DNA of 63,174 bases from an uncultured Lachnoclostridium sp. (GTDB lineage Bacteria; Bacillota; Clostridia; Lachnospirales; Lachnospiraceae), in assembly GCA_944376715.1 (NCBI GenBank), contig CALWDO010000011.1, forward strand, positions 1 to 63,174, read 5' to 3'. Positions 32,978-44,648 of the stretch are shown here, piece by piece (the stretch's first letter is position 1; the number at the start of each line of letters is the position of its first letter). The notes beneath the pieces are model-generated. The model searched no databases. It was not told the DNA's origin and saw only the letters and a list, made by a program, of their open reading frames with translations. Both the position numbers and the translations under genes were made by a program.

Positions 32978-34976
32978 TTATTTAGAACAACTGGCGGAAG
33001 CCCGCATCCAGCCTGACGTGCTGCAGCATGCGCTGGATATCCTGCAGGCCGTTCCCCAGATACAGGATGAACTGGAGAACCCTACCGTCCCCCATGAAAA
33101 GAAGGAGGACATTGTCCAGAAGATTTTTCCGGAAAAAGTCCGGAATTTTATTTTAAAACTGGCAGACGACAGCTGTCTTGGTTCTCTGGCTGACATCTTA
33201 AAAACATATATGGAGAAACCGGAAGAAGAGAGGACTCCGCTGGAATGCGTCCTGGAATATGTGACTGCTCCCAGCGACTCCCAGTTAGAAGGCATCCGGA
33301 AATTTCTCAGACAGAAATATCCGGGAAGGCCTCTGGAATTCCGGCAGAAAGAAAATCCGTCTATTGGAAGCGGATTTATTCTTCGCGCAGGCAACCAGGA
33401 ATATGACTGGAGCACGAAGGGAAGAGAGCGTCTCCTGGAGAAGGAGCTGGCGTCCCTGCACGTGGCAGACGGCGATCTGTTAGCCCAAAAAGGAATTATC
33501 AGTATCCTGAAAGGCAGCCTGGACGGCGTGGATATCGAGAGCCAGGAGATCGGCGTGGTCAGCAGAGTCGGAGACGGCATCGCTTATATCGATGGCGTAG
33601 ATCACGCCATGTACGGCGAGATCCTCGTCTTTGACGGAGGATTAAAAGGTATGGTGCAGGATATCCGCGCCCATGAGGTGGGTTGTATCCTGTTTGGTAA
33701 AGACACCAGTATTGAAGAAGGAACTAAAGTCGCCCGTACCGGGCGGATGGCAGGTATCCCGGTAGGCGATGCGTTTATCGGACGCGTCGTAAATGCCCTG
33801 GGAGCTCCTATTGATGGAAAAGGCGAAATTGAAGCTTCTGATTACCGTCCTGTAGAGAATAAAGCGCCTGGAATCGTAGACCGTAAATCCGTAGACACAC
33901 CGTTGGAAACCGGTATTCTGTCCATCGATTCCATGTTCCCTATCGGAAGAGGCCAGCGTGAGCTGATCATCGGGGACCGTCAGACAGGTAAAACCTCCAT
34001 TGCCACGGACGCAATTCTGAACCAGAAAGGGAAGAATGTAATCTGTATCTATGTGGCAATCGGGCAGAAAGCGTCTACTGTGGCTAAATTGGTACGCACT
34101 TTTGAACAGTATGGCGCTATGGACTATACGATCGTCCTGTCTGCTACGGCCAGTGAACCGGCGCCGCTGCAGTATATCGCGCCTTATTCCGGCACTGCCC
34201 TGGCAGAATATTTCATGTACCGGGGACAGGATGTACTGATCGTTTATGATGATCTGTCAAAGCATGCGGTAGCATACCGTTCTCTGTCCCTGCTGCTGGA
34301 GCGTTCGCCCGGACGTGAAGCCTATCCTGGGGATGTGTTCTATCTTCATTCCCGTCTGTTGGAGCGTTCCAGCCGGCTTAGCGATGAGTTAGGAGGCGGA
34401 TCCATTACGGCGCTTCCGATCATAGAGACTCAGGACGGCGACGTATCCGCTTATATACCGACCAACGTGATCTCCATCACTGATGGACAGATTTTCCTGG
34501 AAAGCGATCTGTTCTTTGCAGGTATGCGTCCGGCAGTCAATGTAGGGCTTTCCGTATCCCGTGTGGGCGGCGCGGCCCAGACAAAAGCAATGAAAAAAGC
34601 GGCTGGAAGTGTACGTATCGACCTGGCTCAGTACCGCGAGATGGAAGTATTTACCCAGTTCAGCTCCGATCTGGACGCTGTAACTCAGGAACAGCTCCAG
34701 TATGGCAAGGGATTGATGGAACTTCTGAAGCAGCCTCTGTGCCAGCCTCTTTCTCTGCACGAGCAGGTAATTACACTTTGTGCAGCCACACATAAACAAC
34801 TGTTGGATGTGCCTGTCAAAGATGTGAAGTCCTTCCAGAGAGGATTTTTGGACTGGATCGACCAGAAACATCCGGAGATCGGCAACGAGATCGAACAGAT
34901 GCATACGCTGAATGACAGTCTCACTGATAAAATCATCAATGCGGTTAAGGAATACAAGAGTCAGGTGGTGAAGTAA
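32961..34976 (+). CDS. atpHA: ATP synthase F1 delta-alpha fusion subunit
   Basis: A 671-residue chain in which subunit delta (about 1-166) runs into subunit alpha (about 175-671) with no stop or start between. The delta part shows [17 protein letters not shown] and, at its end, [24 protein letters not shown], the standard C-terminus of delta. The alpha part has all main features: [13 protein letters not shown], Walker [39 protein letters not shown] (in parts) and [14 protein letters not shown]. Delta normally sits on top of the alpha3beta3 head, one per enzyme, whereas three alphas are needed; a fusion would give three deltas unless it is cut or unless extra domains stay unused. The ATG at 32961 is chosen by its upstream AGGTGAGG; the next is at 32970. 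Confidence 0.93.
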   Translation: MEKMNSYLEQLAEARIQPDVLQHALDILQAVPQIQDELENPTVPHEKKEDIVQKIFPEKVRNFILKLADDSCLGSLADILKTYMEKPEEERTPLECVLEYVTAPSDSQLEGIRKFLRQKYPGRPLEFRQKENPSIGSGFILRAGNQEYDWSTKGRERLLEKELASLHVADGDLLAQKGIISILKGSLDGVDIESQEIGVVSRVGDGIAYIDGVDHAMYGEILVFDGGLKGMVQDIRAHEVGCILFGKDTSIEEGTKVARTGRMAGIPVGDAFIGRVVNALGAPIDGKGEIEASDYRPVENKAPGIVDRKSVDTPLETGILSIDSMFPIGRGQRELIIGDRQTGKTSIATDAILNQKGKNVICIYVAIGQKASTVAKLVRTFEQYGAMDYTIVLSATASEPAPLQYIAPYSGTALAEYFMYRGQDVLIVYDDLSKHAVAYRSLSLLLERSPGREAYPGDVFYLHSRLLERSSRLSDELGGGSITALPIIETQDGDVSAYIPTNVISITDGQIFLESDLFFAGMRPAVNVGLSVSRVGGAAQTKAMKKAAGSVRIDLAQYREMEVFTQFSSDLDAVTQEQLQYGKGLMELLKQPLCQPLSLHEQVITLCAATHKQLLDVPVKDVKSFQRGFLDWIDQKHPEIGNEIEQMHTLNDSLTDKIINAVKEYKSQVVK

Positions 34977-34977
34977 G

Positions 34978-37277
<2,300 letters not shown>

Positions 37278-37293
37278 GGGAAAGGAGCATATT

Positions 37294-37707
37294 ATGGCGA
37301 GTTTTTCTTTAAGAATCATATCCAGTACCCGTGTTTTTTACGAAGGTCCCTGCAGATGTCTGATAGTACCTGCTCCTGATGGAGAAAAAGCGATTCTGGC
37401 GCATCATGAGGAGATGATCCTGGCGCTGCGGGAAGGCGAAATGCGGATGCAGATCGAAGAGGGCGGAGAGTGGTTATATGCCGCTTTAAGTCCGGGATTC
37501 TGCCAGGTGGCGCATAACCGCGTCACACTGTTGGCAGATACGGTAGAACGTCCGGAAGAGATCGACGCAGTCAGAGCAAAAGAAGCTCTGGAGCGTGCGG
37601 AAGAGAAAATGCGTCAGAAACAAAGTACCCGGGAATATCATATTACCCAGGCAGCGCTTGCCAGAGCCCTGGTGCGTCTCAAAGAAACGGAACGGTTTAC
37701 TCATTAA
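37294..37707 (+). CDS. atpC: ATP synthase F1 subunit epsilon
   Basis: A 137-residue subunit with the N-terminal beta-sandwich (LRIISSTRVFYEGPCRCLIVPAPDGEKAILAHHE in parts) and a C-terminal helical pair that regulates the motor. AAAGGAG precedes the ATG. Last atp gene. Confidence 0.92.
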   Translation: MASFSLRIISSTRVFYEGPCRCLIVPAPDGEKAILAHHEEMILALREGEMRMQIEEGGEWLYAALSPGFCQVAHNRVTLLADTVERPEEIDAVRAKEALERAEEKMRQKQSTREYHITQAALARALVRLKETERFTH

Positions 37708-37728
37708 AACCGGACATTTTCCGGGATT

Positions 37729-37770
37729 TGTCCCTATCATATTTATGCAGGTCATATTATGATAGGGACA
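37729..37770. repeat. 13-bp perfect inverted repeat before an unknown gene
   Basis: TGTCCCTATCATA (37729-37741) and TATGATAGGGACA (37758-37770), 16-nt spacer. There is no T run after it, so an operator is as likely as a terminator. It is 28 bp before the ATG of the 337-residue gene and 21 bp after atpC. Confidence 0.65.
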
Positions 37771-37798
37771 TAGAAAAACCGGAAAAGGGGATGCGTAT

Positions 37799-38812
37799 AT
37801 GAAACAGGAGGTTTTGGCGCGGACGATCATAGAAACCATGCTGAATAAATCTTTGCGCGATATTGAAAGAGACCCGGACCGCAGTATTCGAAATCTGATT
37901 GATCTGGGCATCAATTTTGCAAAAGGAAGATTTCAGCGTGAATTTCTTCATGTGCTTCAGGAAATGATGCAGAATGAACGAAGCGCCTATTATACATTAG
38001 TGAAAAATGTGGTGTCATATACAGATCACCGAAGGCTGATGACGATCGGCATGAACATTGGATTTCAGGCCTGCACCGTCGGCGCCACACTGATCCGTGA
38101 AAATGAGGAGCGTCTGCATTTTAATATTCCATGGATTTATCAGGTGAATTTCGGGAAAAACGGCCTGCCCTGTGAGGATTTGGATAAATTAATCTGCCAG
38201 GGTAAGGAACTGGGAACTTTTATTTATCTGTTAAACGGGAACGGACCGATTCAAAAAGAACATATCACCGTTGTGAAAAATCATACCGACTGTGCATTTA
38301 TTCTATTAGTGACAGCGGAGATGATTCTGGGTGACCTGATGGATAAATTAGAATCTACCGCCAACTGCCTGATCTTGGTAGACGGTGATTCCGAACTGCT
38401 GGCAGAGGCGGCAGATGAACTGAAAAAGCACGCCTTTCTTTATGGCGTCTATCTGCGTTGCCGCAGGGCTGACCAGAACCTTTATTTTGAGCCTGATTAT
38501 TTAGAAAGGATTGAAGATACGGGCGCGGCGTTCTGTGTGCTGATGCCGGAAGATCAGTTTTCTTTTGAGGAAGATGAATTAAGGAAGGGACAGACCGCAC
38601 AGATCCGCGGACAGCAGGAATATCCGTTTATCCTTGTGGATTATACATCTGATATACAGCAGATAGACCGTGTAATCTCCAATGATTCCTGCGCGGTAGC
38701 CTTTGATTCAGAAGGTTATGTGTACACAGATACAGGAAAATGGCAGGGAAGTCCATACAATATCCATTATAAAAATCTCCGGGACATCCTGGAAAACGTG
38801 ACTAAAAAATGA
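37799..38812 (+). CDS. Protein of unknown function, 337 residues
   Basis: I do not recognise this protein. It is soluble with no signal peptide. The N-terminal 95 residues are helical (LARTIIETMLNKSLRDIERDPDRSIRNLIDLG); the rest alternates strands and helices (TFIYLLNGNGPIQKEHI, CAFILLVTAEMI, NCLILVDGDSEL, FILVDYTSD), hinting at an alpha/beta barrel, but its scattered cysteines do not form a CxxxCxxC cluster. CAGGAGG lies just before it. It is flanked by an inverted repeat upstream and a terminator downstream, so it forms a unit of its own. Confidence 0.65.
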   Translation: MKQEVLARTIIETMLNKSLRDIERDPDRSIRNLIDLGINFAKGRFQREFLHVLQEMMQNERSAYYTLVKNVVSYTDHRRLMTIGMNIGFQACTVGATLIRENEERLHFNIPWIYQVNFGKNGLPCEDLDKLICQGKELGTFIYLLNGNGPIQKEHITVVKNHTDCAFILLVTAEMILGDLMDKLESTANCLILVDGDSELLAEAADELKKHAFLYGVYLRCRRADQNLYFEPDYLERIEDTGAAFCVLMPEDQFSFEEDELRKGQTAQIRGQQEYPFILVDYTSDIQQIDRVISNDSCAVAFDSEGYVYTDTGKWQGSPYNIHYKNLRDILENVTKK

Positions 38813-38818
38813 AAATAT

Positions 38819-38852
38819 CCGGATACGGTGCCAAGGCCATATCCGGTTTTTT
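38819..38852 (+). terminator. Rho-independent terminator
   Basis: CCGGATA pairs with TATCCGG, followed by TTTTTT; it ends the unknown gene and touches the end of the convergent tetR gene. Confidence 0.8.
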
Positions 38853-39369
38853 ATATCATTCTTCCGCAGCATGCCCGCAGCTGTCTTACATATTCTTCCG
38901 GTTCCAGACAGTCACGTGCGGAGAGCCACCGTATCATAGAGACAATCAACGCGTCAGAGATAAATGTGATAAAGAAATCCGGCGGATTTTCAAAATCAAA
39001 CATTTCTGCGGAGTACTGCAACAGGATTGGTTCCAGAATCTCCTGAAAATAATCCCGAAAAGAGTTCTGGCCTGTAATCTCAAACGCTTTTTTATAGAAG
39101 GCATGATTTGCGTAAAAGTATTTACATATACCCAAAATAAACTCCCATCCATCCGCATAGGGTTTTGCGCAGGCCGCCGCAAAAAATTCCGTATGGAAAA
39201 TCCAGTTCACCAGATCATATTTATCCCGAAAATGATAATAGAAACTTTTCCTGTTCATACCGCAGATGTCACAGATGTCGCTGACACTGATCTTGGAAAA
39301 CGGCATGGTGCCAAGCAGTGTTTTCATCGCTTCTGCGAGCGCTTTTTTCGTAATATTAGAGTCTGCCAA
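38851..39369 (-). CDS. TetR-family transcriptional regulator
   Basis: A 172-residue regulator with an N-terminal TetR helix-turn-helix (ITKKALAEAMKTLL, ISVSDICDICGMNRKSFYYHFRDKYDL in parts) and a helical C-terminal domain of the DhaS-like type. It is divergent from the calcium ATPase gene across 195 bp; a link in regulation is possible but no clear palindrome was found between them. Confidence 0.82.
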   Translation of the reverse strand: MADSNITKKALAEAMKTLLGTMPFSKISVSDICDICGMNRKSFYYHFRDKYDLVNWIFHTEFFAAACAKPYADGWEFILGICKYFYANHAFYKKAFEITGQNSFRDYFQEILEPILLQYSAEMFDFENPPDFFITFISDALIVSMIRWLSARDCLEPEEYVRQLRACCGRMI

Positions 39370-39564
39370 AGCCTTTTCCCTCCATTCGCCAAGTCCAGTA
39401 TATCAAACCGGTACAAGAACTGCAACGAAAGAGAAAAAAACTTTTTTTGGGACAGATTCTTTAAATTGGGTAAAAATAAGACAGATAATAATATTGTGGA
39501 ATATCCATTTAAAAATCATTCAAGTATAATGCAAAAAGTAAAAACTATCTGAAGGAGAATACAC
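39370..39564. other. Intergenic region between tetR and the calcium ATPase gene
   Basis: AT-rich. A TATAAT (39525-39530) suits the ATPase gene, whose start has GAAGGAG upstream; no convincing -35 box or operator was found. Confidence 0.35.
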
Positions 39565-42225
39565 ATGGAATTACATGGGTTAAATGACCTGGAAGTAAAA
39601 AAATCCAGGGAAACTTATGGAAGCAATGAGATACCAGATTCAGAACCGACCACGTTTTGGAAAGAGTTCAAAGAAACTTTTAAGGATCCTATGATCCGGG
39701 TTCTGCTGGCGATCTCCGCTCTGATGATCGTCATGTTCTTTCTGGGGTATGCGGAAATTTTCGAACCGGTTGGAACGCTGGTGGCAATACTGATCGTAGC
39801 ATTCGTGACCGCAAAGACAGGAGTGGCAAGCGACACCAAATACCGGGACCTGAAGCATTCTGTGAAAGAAGAAGAGATCAAAGTTTACCGGAATGGAAAT
39901 ATCTGTAATGTGGGTATTAATCAGGTCGTTGTGGGAGATCTGGTGCTTCTTCAGGCCGGAGATAAGATTCCTGCTGACGGAATCCTGGTCACAGGACACC
40001 TGAATGTAAATAATGCGGCCTTAAACGGAGAAGCTGAGGAATGTCCCAAGACGGCCGCCGCGCCGGACGCGCCGTTTCCGGAGGAGATCACAGGGGATAC
40101 CTTCGTGGATGATTCTTCCCTCTTCCGGGGAGCCATTGTTTTTGACGGCGAAGGCGTTATGCTGGTCAAGAAGACAGGCATAAAAACCATGATGGGCCGT
40201 ATGGCGCTGGAAATGCAGGAGGAGGAACCTCCTTCTCCGCTTCAGGTAAAACTGTCCATCCTGGCCGGCCAGATATCCAAAATCGGATACATTGGAGCAA
40301 TATTAATCGCCGTTTTTTACGTGATTCATTTTGTTTCTCTGGCGGGAGGCGTAGAGCCTTATCTGAGCATGGGATGGGAATATATTCTGATGGATCTGAT
40401 CGATGCGGTGACGATCGCCATCGTCATTATCGTCTGCGCGGTTCCGGAGGGACTTCCGCTGATGATATCCATCGTCCTCATGCAAAATACCAGCAAAATG
40501 CTGGATCACAATGTATTAGTGCGGAAAGCGGAAGGCATCGAAACTGCCGGCGCGCTGAATATACTCTTCAGCGACAAAACCGGAACGATCACCAAAGGAG
40601 AACTGGAAGTCGTTGAATTTTTCACAGCCGACGGGTTTGTCATACCATTCGACGAGTTGAAAAAATATCCGGAAGTCCGGAACGGTCTGCGGATCGCCAT
40701 CGGGCAGAATTCTTCTTCCATGTATGACGAACGGCATCGGGTTATCGGCGGAAATGCCACAGATCAGGCTTTGATGAAATTTCTGGGAGAGGAATCTTAT
40801 CAGGAACTTCAGCGGGATGAAAATCTGCATGTGGTTAAATCCCAGAAATTTAATTCTGCAAATAAATTCAGCCAGGCGCAGATAGGATCCAGAACTTACT
40901 ATAAAGGCGCGCCGGAGCGCCTGCTCCAGAAAGCTACCCACTATCTGGGTATCGACGGGCAAATCCATCCGCTGGATCTGGATCGCCTGAATGAAAAGAT
41001 CGACCAGCTCGCCAGCAAAGCCATGAGGGTGCTATCCTTTGGATACAGCGACCATCCTATGGAAGAAGATGTGATTGAAGACGGTCTGGTGCTGATCGGC
41101 CTGACAGCCATCCGGGACGATGTGCGTCCGGAGGCAAGGGAAGCGATCCGGGAAGTACAGGAGGCCGGCATTCAGGTGGTCATGATCACCGGAGACCGCC
41201 TGGAAACAGCAGCGGCCATCGCCGCAGACGCGGGGCTGGTCACTTCAGAAGAGGATATCTGCCTTACTTCCTCGGAACTGAATTCTATGAGCGACGACCG
41301 GGTGAAACAGATCCTTTCCCGGATCCGCGTGATTGCCAGGGCCCTGCCTACTGATAAATCCCGCATGGTCCGCATCTGCCAGGAACAGAATCTGGTAGTC
41401 GGCATGACCGGCGACGGAGTCAACGACTCCCCGGCGCTGAAACGTGCAGATGTGGGATTTGCTATGGGCAGCGGTACGGAAGCGGCAAAAGAAGCCGGAA
41501 AGATCGTGATCCTGGATGACAATTTTAACTCTATTAAAGACGCTATCTGGTATGGCAGAACCATCTATCATAATATACTGAAGTTCTGTAAATTCCAGCT
41601 GGTAGTAAACGTAGCAGCAGTACTGGTCAGCGCGATCGCTCCATTTTTAGGCGTGGAAGAACCGTTAAAAGTTACGCATCTTCTGTTCGTCAATCTGGTA
41701 ATGGACGGACTGGGCGCCATGATGCTGGGCAATGAACCGGCTCTGGAGATCTATATGAAAGAGAAGCCGCGCCGACGGGATGAAAGTCTGGTAAGCAAAG
41801 AAATGATGACACAGATCGGCATCATGGGCGTCTGGCTGACGCTTATGAGCCTGGTTTACCTGACGTCCGACTGGACAAGATCTTTCTTTGAGACAGACGC
41901 CCAGTTTATGACTTCTTACTTTGTGTTGTTTATCGCCAGCGCGCTGTTCAACGGATTTAATGTCAGAGACGACGGATTCGGTATTTTCAAAAACCTGAAA
42001 GACAATCCTGATTTTCTGAAAGTAATGTTCATGATCCTGGGCATTCAGTTCTGCCTGGTCAATGTTTCACTGATCCCGGCAGCGCCCGCGGAATGGATCG
42101 GAAATATGTTCAGCTGCGTACCGTTCGGCATAGCCGGATGGATTCTGGTATTGGTACTGGCATTTACCATGATACCGGTGGACATGGTCCGCAAGATTAT
42201 ATTTCGTAAATTAAAAAATAAATAA
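39565..42225 (+). CDS. Calcium-translocating P-type ATPase (PMCA-like)
   Basis: An 886-residue type IIB P-type ATPase: N-terminal cation-ATPase domain, about ten membrane helices, the helix-4 ion site VPEGLP, the phosphorylated Asp in FSDKTGTITKGE, nucleotide-binding KGAPE, and the hinge GDGVNDSPALK. It pumps Ca2+ out at the cost of ATP. The actuator loop, usually TGES, reads NGEA here (NNAALNGEAEEC), keeping the catalytic Glu. It is a single-gene unit with a terminator. Confidence 0.9.
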   Translation: MELHGLNDLEVKKSRETYGSNEIPDSEPTTFWKEFKETFKDPMIRVLLAISALMIVMFFLGYAEIFEPVGTLVAILIVAFVTAKTGVASDTKYRDLKHSVKEEEIKVYRNGNICNVGINQVVVGDLVLLQAGDKIPADGILVTGHLNVNNAALNGEAEECPKTAAAPDAPFPEEITGDTFVDDSSLFRGAIVFDGEGVMLVKKTGIKTMMGRMALEMQEEEPPSPLQVKLSILAGQISKIGYIGAILIAVFYVIHFVSLAGGVEPYLSMGWEYILMDLIDAVTIAIVIIVCAVPEGLPLMISIVLMQNTSKMLDHNVLVRKAEGIETAGALNILFSDKTGTITKGELEVVEFFTADGFVIPFDELKKYPEVRNGLRIAIGQNSSSMYDERHRVIGGNATDQALMKFLGEESYQELQRDENLHVVKSQKFNSANKFSQAQIGSRTYYKGAPERLLQKATHYLGIDGQIHPLDLDRLNEKIDQLASKAMRVLSFGYSDHPMEEDVIEDGLVLIGLTAIRDDVRPEAREAIREVQEAGIQVVMITGDRLETAAAIAADAGLVTSEEDICLTSSELNSMSDDRVKQILSRIRVIARALPTDKSRMVRICQEQNLVVGMTGDGVNDSPALKRADVGFAMGSGTEAAKEAGKIVILDDNFNSIKDAIWYGRTIYHNILKFCKFQLVVNVAAVLVSAIAPFLGVEEPLKVTHLLFVNLVMDGLGAMMLGNEPALEIYMKEKPRRRDESLVSKEMMTQIGIMGVWLTLMSLVYLTSDWTRSFFETDAQFMTSYFVLFIASALFNGFNVRDDGFGIFKNLKDNPDFLKVMFMILGIQFCLVNVSLIPAAPAEWIGNMFSCVPFGIAGWILVLVLAFTMIPVDMVRKIIFRKLKNK

Positions 42226-42236
42226 TACAGCTCTTT

Positions 42237-42269
42237 ACCGGTCATATATCTGCGTATATGGCCGGTTTT
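42237..42269 (+). terminator. Terminator of the calcium ATPase gene
   Basis: ACCGGTCATATA pairs with TATATGGCCGGT (one mismatch, TCTGCG loop), followed by TTTT. Confidence 0.75.
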
Positions 42270-42392
42270 ACTTTTACCATTTCTTAAGAAATCTTCGGAA
42301 TTCTTTAAGAGGATTCCCGCCGGTAATGTGCTAAGATAGATACAGTTTATCGGTGATTCCCGGGGAATCTCCTGAAATGTACGAGGTGGAAA

Positions 42393-43277
42393 ATGAAAGC
42401 AGAAGAGCGAGAATACAAAAACCGGAAAAGAGAGCGGCAGCGCAGGCGTAAACGCCGCAAAAGACTCCAAAGGCTATACAGCTTCGTCCTTTTCCTGTGC
42501 GTGGCCGTACTGGCCGTGTGGGGCGTCAGACGATGGATCATCGGGGATAATAATGCCTCTTATGAAATATCTGCCCCTGTCGTGCGTACCGAAGAAGAGA
42601 CACTGGAAGAACTCCGGCATATGGCAGAAAACAATAGCGACATACGCAAAATACTGGACAGGGCAGAAGAGTATCCTCCGGAAATGCTGGCAGCGCTGGC
42701 AAACAATCCGGAGATGTTAGAATTTGTATCCGGCTATCCGGATCAGAATAGTTCAGAATCAGATCCTCAGCTTACCGCCGCAGAACGCAGTGAACGTTAT
42801 CCGCTTTTCCTCCAATGGGATCAGCGGTGGGGATACCTTCCCTACGGAAATTCCAACATCGGGATGGCCGGATGCGGTCCTACCTGTCTGTCCATGGCGG
42901 TTCACGCCATGACGGGAGACAACTCCGTCACGCCCGCCTCTCTGGCACAATTTTCAGAGGACCAGGGTTACTACGTGGAGGGGACCGGAACCTCCTGGAC
43001 CCTTATGACAGACGGAGCCGCCGCTTTCGGGCTGACAGGCACAGAGCTTTCTCTGGACGAAGGAATCATGAAAAGGGAACTGGATGCAGGCCATCCCATT
43101 ATCTGTGCCATGGGACCGGGGGATTTTACCACGGCAGGGCATTTTATCCTGATCTACGGGTATACAGACGACGGTTTCCAGATCAATGATCCTAACTGTA
43201 AGGCCAGAAGCGGGAGAGTGTGGAGTTACGAAGACCTTTCCTGGCAGATCCGGAATCTGTGGTCATATCAGGCATAA
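42393..43277 (+). CDS. Membrane-anchored C39-family (papain-like) peptidase-like protein
   Basis: A 294-residue protein: very basic N-terminus (KRERQRRRKRRKRLQ), one transmembrane helix (about 28-47), a Glu-rich linker, and a C39-type domain with catalytic Cys in AGCGPTCLSMAV, His in TAGHFILIYGY and Asp/Asn in INDPN. It acts outside the membrane. No bacteriocin or ABC exporter genes are nearby, so a role in processing leader peptides is not supported; the substrate is unknown. It ends 5 bp before the convergent xer gene. Confidence 0.82.
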   Translation: MKAEEREYKNRKRERQRRRKRRKRLQRLYSFVLFLCVAVLAVWGVRRWIIGDNNASYEISAPVVRTEEETLEELRHMAENNSDIRKILDRAEEYPPEMLAALANNPEMLEFVSGYPDQNSSESDPQLTAAERSERYPLFLQWDQRWGYLPYGNSNIGMAGCGPTCLSMAVHAMTGDNSVTPASLAQFSEDQGYYVEGTGTSWTLMTDGAAAFGLTGTELSLDEGIMKRELDAGHPIICAMGPGDFTTAGHFILIYGYTDDGFQINDPNCKARSGRVWSYEDLSWQIRNLWSYQA

Positions 43278-43281
43278 ACCT

Positions 43282-44328
43282 TTATTCCTTCTCTCTGAGC
43301 TGCACCACATTGGCGGCCCTGCGCTTTCTTTCTTCTTTCATGGCTGCATAATGCTTACGGGTAGTATTTACATTTTTGTGTCCCAGGACGTCTGCCACCA
43401 GGTAGATGTCCCCGGTTTCCTGGTATAAAGCGGTTCCGTAAGTACTCCGTAATTTGTGGGGCGTGATCCTTTTTGCCGTGGCTGTGGAGGCATATTTTTT
43501 TACCAGGCGCTCCACGGACCGCACCGTGATCCGGGTATTATTCTGGGAGATAAACAAAGCGTTTTCATGTCCCGGCTCCGGAGTCATCTCCAGACGTTCG
43601 TCCAGATAATTCCGGAGCATTTCCTCCACTTCTTCGCCAAAATATACAATATCTTCATTTCCTCCTTTGCGGATCACCCGCATGGCGCCGTTGTCAAAAT
43701 CCAGATCTCCGATATCCAGACCCACCAGTTCCGTAACCCGAACACCTGTTCCCAGAAGAGTCACGATGATCGCCAGGTCGCGGGCACGGGTCTTTTCATG
43801 CCAGCATTTCTGCGCTTTGGTCAGTTTTTCTCCTGATTCCACATTATCGATCAGCTGGGCCACTTCGTTTGCATCCAGACGGATAATATTTTTTTCCTTT
43901 ACTCTGGGAACGTCCACCACTGAAGGAGCATTTTTTTCGATCATTCCTTTTTTGTGGTAATAGCCGAAAAAGGTATTTAAAGTCGCCAGTTTGCGCGCCT
44001 TGCCTTCCTCGTGGTTGCGGTGAAGCTGACCGTCCCTTTCATAATAGGTCAGAAAGGAGAGATATTCCTCAATGTCTACAGGCTGGATATCATCCAGAAT
44101 CGATACCGGAAGCGTACGGATGTCCTTATCCTTAAAGTACGGATTCTGTGTACGGAGAAAATAAAAAAACGTATTCAGATCATAAGCATAATTGCGCCGG
44201 GTATTCGTAGCTTTTTTGATTTCCATGGCGCGGAAGAAATCAGAAGCGAACGCAGGAAGTTCCTTTACAAGTTCTCTGAGTTGGGCAGTGTTTTTCAGGT
44301 CCAGTTGTTCGTGGTAAGTCAATGCCAT
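43282..44328 (-). CDS. Tyrosine recombinase, XerS-like
   Basis: A 348-residue tyrosine recombinase. The N-terminal core-binding domain (about 1-150) has LPVSILDDIQPVDIEEYLSFL, close in form to streptococcal XerS; the catalytic domain has Arg in TGVRVTELV, Lys in RKGGNED, H-x-x-R in TPHKLRSTYG, His in LGHKNVNTT and the nucleophile Tyr in RKHYAAM. It is longer than XerC/XerD (about 300) and about the length of the single-recombinase XerS, which resolves chromosome dimers at a dif site placed next to its own gene. An 11-6-11 palindrome lies 36 bp upstream of the start. No phage or plasmid genes surround it. Confidence 0.85.
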   Translation of the reverse strand: MALTYHEQLDLKNTAQLRELVKELPAFASDFFRAMEIKKATNTRRNYAYDLNTFFYFLRTQNPYFKDKDIRTLPVSILDDIQPVDIEEYLSFLTYYERDGQLHRNHEEGKARKLATLNTFFGYYHKKGMIEKNAPSVVDVPRVKEKNIIRLDANEVAQLIDNVESGEKLTKAQKCWHEKTRARDLAIIVTLLGTGVRVTELVGLDIGDLDFDNGAMRVIRKGGNEDIVYFGEEVEEMLRNYLDERLEMTPEPGHENALFISQNNTRITVRSVERLVKKYASTATAKRITPHKLRSTYGTALYQETGDIYLVADVLGHKNVNTTRKHYAAMKEERKRRAANVVQLREKE

Positions 44329-44363
44329 AAAAATGCCTCCTTGAAAGTGGTTTTAGGTATATT

Positions 44364-44391
44364 GCGTCGTAAAACTGCGATTTTGCGACGC
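44364..44391. other. Candidate dif site (chromosome dimer resolution)
   Basis: GCGTCGTAAAA (44364-44374), CTGCGA, TTTTGCGACGC (44381-44391): two 11-bp arms, complementary but for one G-T, around a 6-bp centre. This is the geometry of dif, placed just upstream of the xerS-like gene as in streptococci, and at the point where gene orientation switches from mostly + to mostly -. An autoregulatory operator is the alternative. Confidence 0.6.
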
Positions 44392-44468
44392 GTTATATCA
44401 GTACCACTATTGTACAATTTATGTATATATTTTTCAAGAAAGTTCTGTATATTTTTTCCCCTTGGTCG

Positions 44469-44498
44469 TTGTATTTTTCCGGTATTCTATGTTATGAT
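44469..44498 (+). promoter_or_regulatory. Promoter of the small toxin gene
   Basis: TTGTAT (44469-44474), 18 bp, TATGAT (44493-44498), about 70 bp before the toxin start. Confidence 0.5.
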
Positions 44499-44570
44499 AA
44501 TCCGGTAATCGAAAAGAAGGCAGATAAGGATGCTTTTCTGGTGCCCTCTAGTCTATAGGGGGTGATGCCC

Positions 44571-44648
44571 ATGAACACAATGGAAGTCTTGACTTTAGTG
44601 CTCGTGATTTTTGCTGTTCTGACATACATAGACAACAAAAAGAAATAG
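44571..44648 (+). CDS. Type I toxin, putative holin-like (Hol-Tox) peptide
   Basis: A 25-residue peptide, MNTMEVLTLVLVIFAVLTYI then DNKKK: one membrane helix and a basic tail, the form of holin-like type I toxins of Firmicutes. The strong site AGGGGGTGATG lies before the ATG and is partly folded away by CCCTCTA-GTC-TATAGGG just upstream, a common way to delay toxin translation. An antisense transcript covers its 3' end. Alternative in-frame start ATG 44565. Confidence 0.78.
   Translation: MNTMEVLTLVLVIFAVLTYIDNKKK

Noticed and set aside
37799-38812. Radical SAM enzyme
   Set aside because: The barrel-like pattern suggested it, but there is no CxxxCxxC motif.
43282-44328. Integrase of a mobile element
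   Set aside because: No phage, plasmid or transposon genes or flanking repeats are present, and the sequence form fits a housekeeping XerS-like recombinase.
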